Shown here: positions 56,903-64,000 of the stretch, piece by piece
How the letters are laid out: each line of letters begins with the position of its first letter
Position numbering within the stretch: position 1 is the first letter of the stretch
Origin: Manihot esculenta
Taxonomy: Eukaryota; Streptophyta; Magnoliopsida; Malpighiales; Euphorbiaceae
Length of the DNA stretch: 64,000 nt
Direction: 5' to 3'
Assembly: GCF_001659605.2 (NCBI RefSeq)
Contig: NC_035164.2
Coordinates: 17,888,000-17,951,999 of the forward strand
Translations under genes and position numbers: made by a program
Notes under the pieces: generated by a model
What the model was told of the DNA's origin: nothing
The model's input: only the letters and a program-made list of their open reading frames with translations
Databases searched by the model: none

Positions 56903-59405
56903 AGTTGGAAATGTGTGCCCTAGATTTATACACTATAGTATTGATTTGACATACTCTTACATTTCTAGGCATAAATAATAGATAATTTAATTAATAAAAG
57001 GTTATTTAAATAATTAAATATAATCTATTACCCATTAGCTTTTGATAACCCTTCTATTTTCAAAGAATTGAGAATATGATGAGGGAACGTACTTGTACAA
57101 AATGCTATAATATATTCACAATCATAGGATGCCACTTCTATATGTCACTTCTATCTGTCTCTACTAATTAATATAGTAATATTGATGATAGTAGAGTGGT
57201 GAGTCTTATGCCATAGGATATGTGATGTCTAGGCATATATGTGAGCACTCATGGTGATGAGTGGATCGAGTTAGTATCATTAGATGAATAACACATGGGG
57301 TTTACTCTTGTCAATATTTATTTATTTGGATCATAATAATACATATAGTCCTTATACTTGAAACTACACTTGTCTCATGTGCAAGTGGTTTGTGTTTGAT
57401 ATTGCTTATCTACTTCTACAATGTATAGGTAAATGACAAATGTTGGCTCAAGTTAGTTGTACATGGAGGCAAGGAGTCAGTCAAAACGAGATCCATTACT
57501 CCGGGTAAACGGGTGGAGTTCTATGACCGAGTTAATTATTTTTAATCACAAGTCCTTGGCCGAGGCAATATGACTTAATTAGAAAGGATTTTTAATTTAA
57601 GTCTTACTAATCTAGAATTAAAATTAAGGTCATATAATCTAAAGTATTGGATTGACATTTACCATAACCCTAGCTTGGATTGAGATATGTAACGAAAGCA
57701 TTCTAGTGCATGATAATTTAATATCGTAATTCGGATTGAATGGAATAATATATTCTTTGTTAATTGGGTAGTCATAGCGCGTTATGCTAGACACTACTAT
57801 GGTTTATGGAAACTAAGAATGTATGGGTTATCATTCGAGTTATGTTAAAAGGTTGTTTCTATCATTGTCAATTGACTATGAACCTGGAAAGTCACACATA
57901 TAAGGATCAATCTTGGTCTGATTAATTAATTAACTAAATGTGTTTAATTAATTATATTAATTAATGAATTTAGTTAGCAACGTAAGTTGCAAGTCTCTAA
58001 CATAATTTGAACTAAATTCAACCATGATGAATTGTAATTTAATTTAATGGAGATAATGAATTCATATGATAAATTCTATCTATGCAGGATATGAATCTTA
58101 AATAAGAAAAGATAAGTTCATATGATGAATTTTATCCATGTAGGATATGGATATTAAAGAAAAAAATTAATTCATTTGATGAATTAAAACCATGTAGGAT
58201 ATGGGTTTAGAAGAAGATAAAAATATTTTATTGGATCATATTTAAGATAGGCTTGATTTAATATGACATGGATATTAAATATATTTTGATAGAATTAAGA
58301 AATTACATTTTATTCTCTTAATGATCTTAAGACTAAATATTAGTCTACCTTTATTCAATTAATATGATTAATTGATAAGAGAATAATTAATTAAATTAAT
58401 TAAATTAATTTAGACATAGTAAAAATTATTCTCTTAACCATAGAATTAATATATAGGTCAAACTCTCATTTCATGTGGACTTGAGTCCTTTAATAGTTAA
58501 ATCACATATTAAGCTCAAGATTAAATATTAGTCTAACCCAATAATTTATTAATAATGATTAATGAATTTGATTAATTAAATTAATTATAATTATGAAATT
58601 AATTAATTAAATTAATTAAGATTAATTTAATTAATTATGATTAAGTGATTAATTGATTAATTAAATTAATAAAAATTAATTTAATTAATTAAATTAAAAT
58701 ATTAATACATATATGTGATACATCAAAAATTTATTGTAATCTAAAATCATATTAGATATGATTTAGGAGTCATAGGAGAAGAGTTTGAATGGTTAGAAAA
58801 TTAAATTCCTAACTACTACCCCATCCATCCCAACTCGATACAAAGGAGAGAGTTGAAGGGATGGAGTGTGAAGCCATCTTCTTCTCCCACCAAATGGGGA
58901 GCTCTTCTCTCTCCTCATCTTCTTCTTCCTTTTCTTTATTTTTGGTTGAGATAAAAATATTATTTCCATTATTGAGAGAGTTAAATATTAACTCTCCACC
59001 TCATTTCACCTAACCTATAAGGAAAACTTCGGTCTCCTATTTTTGGCTTTTAAGGGAAATTTGGAGATAAAAGATTTCAGTTGTAAACGGTGGATCGTTT
59101 CGAGATTAGTTCGTGTGGCCGAATCAGAGGATCGAAATTTGGAGGCCTAAATTCCACCTAGCAAAGATTAGATTTGCGTTACAAGAGGTAGAATTTTAAA
59201 TTTACTTTAAGATAGTTAATCTCTAATTTTTTTCATATTGGCTAATTTTTTTTTTTTACACAAATGTTGTGTGATGTTTTTTTAATGTTAATGCTTGAAT
59301 TAATTAAATAAAAATTAGAGCATTAAGTATAAAATTATAGTAATTAAGAAAATTTTAAAATTATGTAATTTTGTCCAAATCTATTTTTGCTTCCGCTATG
59401 GGTAT
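56903..59405 (+). repeat. Copia-type solo LTR in the RNase H of Y (right end approximate)
   Basis: It starts AGTTGGAAATGTGTGCCCTAG, close to TGTTGGAAAT, the LTR start of Angela-like copia elements. The end (TTGCTTCCGCTATGGG) also resembles that family, but the final CA is not visible. CTTCC precedes it at 56898-56902. About 2.5 kb without coding sequence. 58360-58710 is a low-complexity TTAATTAA-rich tract. Confidence 0.65.
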
Positions 59406-59909
59406 TAGGCAAAGTCATAGGAAGCTTTCATTTTAGACTCTGCATGCTCCATCCACCCATATTTACCAAACGTCCGTGGTAGGCTTTAAAGTCTCGAGAA
59501 CCGGAGTCATCTCTGCAAAGAAATCAGCTAAACCCTGAGCTTTCATTGCATTTCTAAGAACATACCTAATATCATAGGTTGACAATATGACGGACAAGGT
59601 GGAGAATATGACAGACCAGGTGGACAACAGCCTCGATAATTCTGGCATGTGTACCACCTTTCACGAGAGGTAATTAGTCCTTACTTCAATGGTTTGAGAT
59701 TCGAAGTATGGTTGTAGTTTTGTTACTGACATCATAACTGCAAAGGCGAGCTTTTCTAGAGGCAGGTAGTTTAACTCTGCTCCTTTCAAAACTTGACTAG
59801 TATAGTAGACTGGGCTTTGCTCACCCTCCTCTTCTCTCACAAGGATTAAGCTTATTGTTTCATGCATCACAAATAAATACAAAAACAAAGCCTCACCTTC
59901 CCTGGGCAA
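59406..59909 (-). pseudogene. RNase H, first half, element Y
   Basis: The minus strand reads GEALFLYLFVMHETISLILV, EEEGEQSPVYYTSQVLKGAE, YLPLEKLAFAVMMSVTKLQP, then STYDIRYVLRNAMKAQGLAD and WVDGACRV near 59430. These are the usual Tat RNase H motifs, including the second RNase H-like start (VDGA). Stops split the frame. Confidence 0.84.
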
Positions 59910-59949
59910 GCTAAGTAAGAGGAGAGAGGATAAGAAATCTTTCAGATTT

Positions 59950-61024
59950 TTAAAAGTCTTGACACACTCTCCCTCAAATAATTTGTTTTCCCTTTCAAGA
60001 CCTTAAAAATGGGAGACATCTTTTAGCGGAACATGATATGAACCGCCCTAAAGTTGTCACCTCCCATTTAGTTTTTGGATGTCGTTAATATATTTAGGTG
60101 CTTTCATGTTCTGTATTGCTTTAATTTTTTGGGATTAGCTTCTATGCCTCTTTCAAAAACTATATAGCCTAAAAAATTTTCATCTTTCACTCCAAAACTA
60201 TATTTTTCAAGGTTTAATTTTATACTCGGTTGTCCAATATGTTTAGGACTTGCTGAATATTATTCTGGTGGTCCTCCAAAGTGTGACTTTTTACCATAAT
60301 GTCATTAATATAAAACTCCATTGTGGTCCCAATTAAGTCCTTGAAGATCCCAGTCACCAGCCTTTGATATGTTGCCCCTATATTCTTTAATCCAAAAGGC
60401 ATTACCTTATAGCAGAAAACTCTCTCATCTATGATAAACACAGTCTTCTTGGCATCCTTAGAATACATAAGAATCTGATGGTACCCTGAAATAACATTAA
60501 GAAAAGAGACTCCTATGTGACCCGAGGTAGAGTCAACTAACCTGTCAATGGACAGGAGGGGCTAATGATCCTTTGGCTATGCTTTGTTTAAATATGTAAA
60601 ATCTACACACATTCTCCACTTTCTGTCTGATATTTTAACTAGTCACCACATTGGTGAGCCATGTGGGGGTATTGGACTTCTTTTTTTAACCCTATACCTA
60701 AAAGTTTATTAACTTCTTCTTTAATTACTTGTTGCCTTTCTGATCTAAATTTCCTTTTTTTTTTTGTTGGACTGATTTAACTGAGTCATCTTTACTCAAT
60801 TTGTGAGTGATTATGGTGGGATCTACACACGTTACATCTTCTATATTCCATGCAAAAGTTGTTATTCTATGTTTCAAAAGGTTAACTAGCTTTTCTTTTA
60901 CTGTATTATTCAGTGCAGTTTCAAAATGTACCCTTTTATTTGCTTCAAGGGTGACTTCTTCCGCTGGGTCTACTAGTTCGAGCTTTGAGTGAGAGTCAGG
61001 CTTCTCCAGCAGGTCAATTGACAT
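59950..61024 (-). pseudogene. Reverse transcriptase of element Y
   Basis: From the minus strand: a pre-RT segment (ANKRVHFETALNNTVKEKL, HRITTFAWNIEDV), then WRMCVDFTYLNKA, SGYHQI, FCYKVMPFGLKNIGATYQRL, MEFYINDIMVKS and DIQKLNGR...LGRFIS. The catalytic YVDD box reads YIND, so the first Asp is replaced by Asn. Frames are broken near 60510-60730. It would copy element RNA; clearly inactive. Confidence 0.88.
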
Positions 61025-61086
61025 TTTTACCTTGCCAAGGTCTTTGGTGGAGTGCCTATAACACTCCTATGCTGACTTTGGCTACC

Positions 61087-61428
61087 TCAGACTATCGCCA
61101 CTCCCCCTAGCGCTAGTAACTTCAGGCATAAAAATCCCATATTAATTATAATTTTGTGGTAGTTCAAGACCGAGCATCTAAGTATACCATTGTATGTAAG
61201 TGGAATGTGCATCACTACAAACACTGCATATACTTCCCGCTTGTGCCTCTCATCTCCTAACACAAGTGGAAGGTTGACAGTGCCTAAAATTACCACAGTT
61301 TTATCTCTTAATCCCACTAATAGATAGGAGACTTTAGTTAGATTATTTTTATCAAGACCTAGTTTATTATGGACCTCAAGAGTTAAGAAATTTATCGAAC
61401 TACCTGTGTCCACAAACGCATGTTTCAC
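61087..61428 (-). pseudogene. Protease of element Y
   Basis: An open 113-codon stretch with the aspartic protease box AFVDTGSSINFLT and downstream LPLTYNGILRCSVLNYHKII (the YNAILGR-type motif). Continuous with gag in order and strand. Confidence 0.85.
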
Positions 61429-61439
61429 TTCATACTAGT

Positions 61440-62406
61440 TTAACCTCACACTTATTATTAATGGGTCATTATGGGATGACTTGGTCACCCTATCACCTAG
61501 TCCAAATGTCACCTCTTGCCTTGTCTGGATTAAGCTTGGCGGGTCATCTATCCTCTTTGTTGTTTTTCCTAAGCCACATAAGTATATATATTTGTGAGTC
61601 ATTTAATGGTGTATAATTTCTATACTTACCTCGATTATCCCTGTCACATGAACTAGGTAACTCTTCTTTTCGCTTTCATAGCTTCACTTATCTGACTTTT
61701 GAGTCTTATTCTGACCCGCCTTCTTATCCTCTCTCAATGCTTGAATCTCGTCATCTAACCGTATGTATTTCTGAGCTTTGTCTATCTGCTGCTAATAGGC
61801 GGCTGCCATATTTTTTATTAGGAAGTCCATGAACTTTATATTTCATATTCCCTTCTTTAAAGCTTTGCAAGCTATTTTATGATTCAAATATTCTACCTGT
61901 ATAGTCTTAGCATTCAAATGTGAAATAGAACTTCTCAGATACTCGCCCTCACCTTGTCGGATCTTTTAAAGGTCGAAGGAGAGTTTTTTAAGAGGTATGC
62001 ATGTAATAAACTTGGATTTAAAAGCTACAACAAGCTGAATAAAGTTGCTAATAAAACCTAGATGAAGGTGTTGGTACCATTTTTGAGTCAAACCTGTTAA
62101 GGTAGATGGAAAGACTCAGCATAGGATGAAGTCATTGACATCTTGTAGCTGTATTGTGGTTCTGAAGATAGCCAAATGACTCCTGAAATCCACGATTCCA
62201 TCATATTTTTCCAAGCTGGCCAACTTGGATAAGGGTGAGGCGTCATCCAAGTCGTAATCTTCCTCTCGCTCCTTTTGACATTTGTGGATAGCGCACACTA
62301 GCTTGCAGTCTATATTTCTTGGAATCTCATCCAAGGACTCCTCGTCTTCAACTTTTCCCTTCCCTTTAGATTGGGCATGGGCTGCTTCTATTCGAGTCTT
62401 TGGCAT
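61440..62406 (-). pseudogene. Gag of element Y, partial
   Basis: The open N-terminal piece (62116-62406) contains LEKYDGIVDFRSHLAIFRTT, the conserved gag start of the core. Further on in broken frames come LRSSISHLNAKTIQVEYLN-like and AQKYIRLDDEIQAL motifs. The true N-terminus is cut off by the LTR at 62411. Confidence 0.82.
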
Positions 62407-62410
62407 TCCC

Positions 62411-63249
62411 TGTAATACCTGGCTAGACTCTGGTATCGAAATTCCTACCGTCCGGTGGAATCTCGGATGTCGGAAACCTCTAGAAGGATAAAATCATGTT
62501 TTTATAAAATGTTTTAATGTATCTTATGGTTTTAAGCAAAAAGGAAATTGAGTTTTAAAAGAAAAAGACCAAGGAGACATTTCCAGGTTTGGCCGCCAAA
62601 CCTCAAGTTCGGCCGCCGAACGTGGGATGGTTTAGGGGGGCAAGTTAGACTTCCGAAAGTTTCAAAGGTTCGGCCGCCGAACCTCATGTTCGGCCACCGA
62701 ACTTGCATGAGTTTTGAAGGCACTTTAGGCTGCCGAAAGGTGGTCTGCCAGCCCCTATATAAGAGCTCCATGGCCGAAACGGGCGAGTTTTCTCCCCATT
62801 TTCGGCCATGGTGAGTTCTTGCTCTCCCATGGTTCATTTTAGATGTTTTTCCTTCGATCTTTCATGTTTTAACAAGCTTTATGTTGATTTGAAGATATTT
62901 GAACAAAAGAGCGAGTTTTGGAAGCTTGGAGACCAAAGAGTTGAGATCTCTCCCATCTCCAAGTTGGATCGTCTCTCCTCTCGTTCTTTAAGAGGTAAGA
63001 GTAGATCCATAGTTGCTTTAATGTTTTAAGTAAGTTTTATGAAGTTTCTTGGGGTAGAAAGGCATGTGTAGGTTTATGTGGAGTTTATGGGTTTACTGTG
63101 TGTTTATGAGCAATGTATGTTGGATGTGAATGTTTGATGTGTTGTAGATGGGGTTTAGGATAGTTTGAAGCCCCTAGGAGCTTGTATGCTTGAGTATGCA
63201 TGTTGTAGAATAGGTAAATGCATGATTGAATGAGTTGGGAGGCGTTTAT
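62411..63249 (+). repeat. Chromovirus LTR G, interrupted
   Basis: TGTAATACCTGGCTAGAC start, palindrome array 62585-62745, TATA box 62756-62762, leader with AAGAGGTAAGAG. It is cut at 63250 by LTR H. Whether it is a solo LTR or a full element cannot be seen. Confidence 0.9.
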
Positions 63250-64000
63250 TGTAACGACCCCAAAATGGATCGTCACCGGCGCTAGAATTCAGATCGGCTT
63301 ATGGCCGCCAGAACCCGTAGCAAGCCAGCTATACTCTCTGAGTACCTGTAACATCTCATACATGGTCATACAGTTTCTGTGCAAATCAAACCTTTTCTCT
63401 GGACCAAGACTTAACCTGTGCATGCACTATTTCTGTACTCTGTACCCCTGACTAGAGTTTGCTCTAGATGGGTGGATTCATACCTGTTAAGCCTAGTTGT
63501 TTTCACATATTCTGTAAACTAGTGATAGAAACAGACCATGTATAAAAAAGATTTACAACACAAATATAACTAAGTCAAGCACAAGGCTAACGTTATACAC
63601 AACTGCTACATCTCTTTACTATTACATGTCCACAATAAGCTATTACAACACACTTCTCTCTTCCTGTATCTTGCTGGACCTCCCCTGTACACTTTACACT
63701 AAACCTGCAAAACTGGGGTTAAGGGAGTGGGATGAGCTCTATAGCCCAGTGAGTAGAACAGTAAAGAGGTCATTAACACATGCTCTTATGGAATGCATCA
63801 TATCACAGACAATTCACATCAAGGGTAAACCTGTCACCATATAGTCCCAGTAACTGTTCCGTACCAGGCCGTAGACTGGGGTCCTGGTCTTCCTGTCCTG
63901 TATATGTATATGTATATGTGTATATAACACCCGTACTTACCATTTGCCAGGGCGTAGACTGGGCACCTGGTCTTTACTATACCTGCCAGGCCGTAGAATG
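63250..64000 (-). repeat. Chromovirus LTR H, running off the window
   Basis: TGTAACGACCCC start on the plus strand, that is the U5 end of a minus-strand LTR, inserted into LTR G. The expected duplication TTTAT is at 63245-63249. Tandem units of the ACCAGGCCGTAGACTGGGG type start at 63861 and continue to the edge. A TATATG microsatellite lies at 63899-63928. Confidence 0.88.

Larger units (their letters stand above)
47807..62410 (-). mobile_element. Degenerate Tat-like gypsy element Y with an antisense ORF
   Basis: The order on the minus strand, right to left, is gag, protease, RT, RNase H, integrase, tandem repeats, an additional ORF on the opposite strand, and the 3' LTR. This matches the layout of Retand/Grande-like Tat elements. 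Three LTRs interrupt it (49165-51469, 54324-55805 and 56903-59405), and its 5' end beyond gag is cut by a chromovirus LTR at 62411. All frames are broken. Confidence 0.78.

Noticed and set aside
58360..58710. TTAATTAA-rich tract as a matrix attachment region or origin
   Set aside because: Low-complexity AT repeats inside a copia-type LTR; nothing beyond composition supports a function.
59380..59405. CTTCC near both ends of the 56903 LTR as its target duplication
   Set aside because: The right CTTCC lies within sequence that resembles the LTR end itself, and no CA terminus is visible, so the match may be chance.

Overview
The window looks like plant, probably eudicot, repeat-rich heterochromatin. 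Essentially all of it is LTR retrotransposons inserted into one another, and I found no host gene, rRNA, tRNA or CRISPR array. Basis: plant Ty3/gypsy and Ty1/copia polyprotein motifs, tRNA-complementary primer sites, polypurine tracts, TG...CA LTR ends and 5-bp target duplications. Lineage names rest on motifs read by eye, not on a database search.

Layout. (1) 1-3944: 3' end of a Tekay/Del-like chromovirus (element A, + strand), inserted in an older LTR of the same family (B, 3945-5766). (2) 5767-5784, 27423-27519 and 44228-44394 are pieces of one LTR of a Tat-like element X (- strand). B, a copia element (5785-27422) and an Athila-like element (27520-44227) all landed in it within roughly 110 bp. 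(3) The copia element carries a chromovirus (C, 6581-18163, - strand) in its 5' LTR and an Athila-like solo LTR (24832-26563) in its 3' LTR. C itself carries a solo LTR (D, 12103-13722). (4) The Athila-like element carries chromovirus E (33111-42918, - strand) in its 5' LTR. E is complete: two 2224-bp LTRs, TSD ACTTG and one open 1659-codon gag-pol frame. (5) 44395-47381 is the rest of X, which keeps gag and a 3' repeat region but no pol. (6) 47807-62410 is a second Tat-like element Y (- strand): 3' LTR, an additional ORF in antisense, tandem repeats, then integrase, RNase H, RT, protease and gag. Y is broken by solo LTRs at 49165-51469, 54324-55805 and 56903-about 59405. (7) 62411-64000: two more chromovirus LTRs, one inside the other.

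Only E encodes an uninterrupted polyprotein (gag, protease, RT, RNase H, integrase, chromodomain). The others are pseudogenes, though the copia frame has only stop codons and no frameshift. The most interesting signals lie in the LTRs: dense arrays of a GC-rich palindrome containing a GCC-box-like core, subfamily-specific tandem repeats, and conserved splice-site-like signals that could define a multi-intron leader ending 8 nt before the gag ATG.
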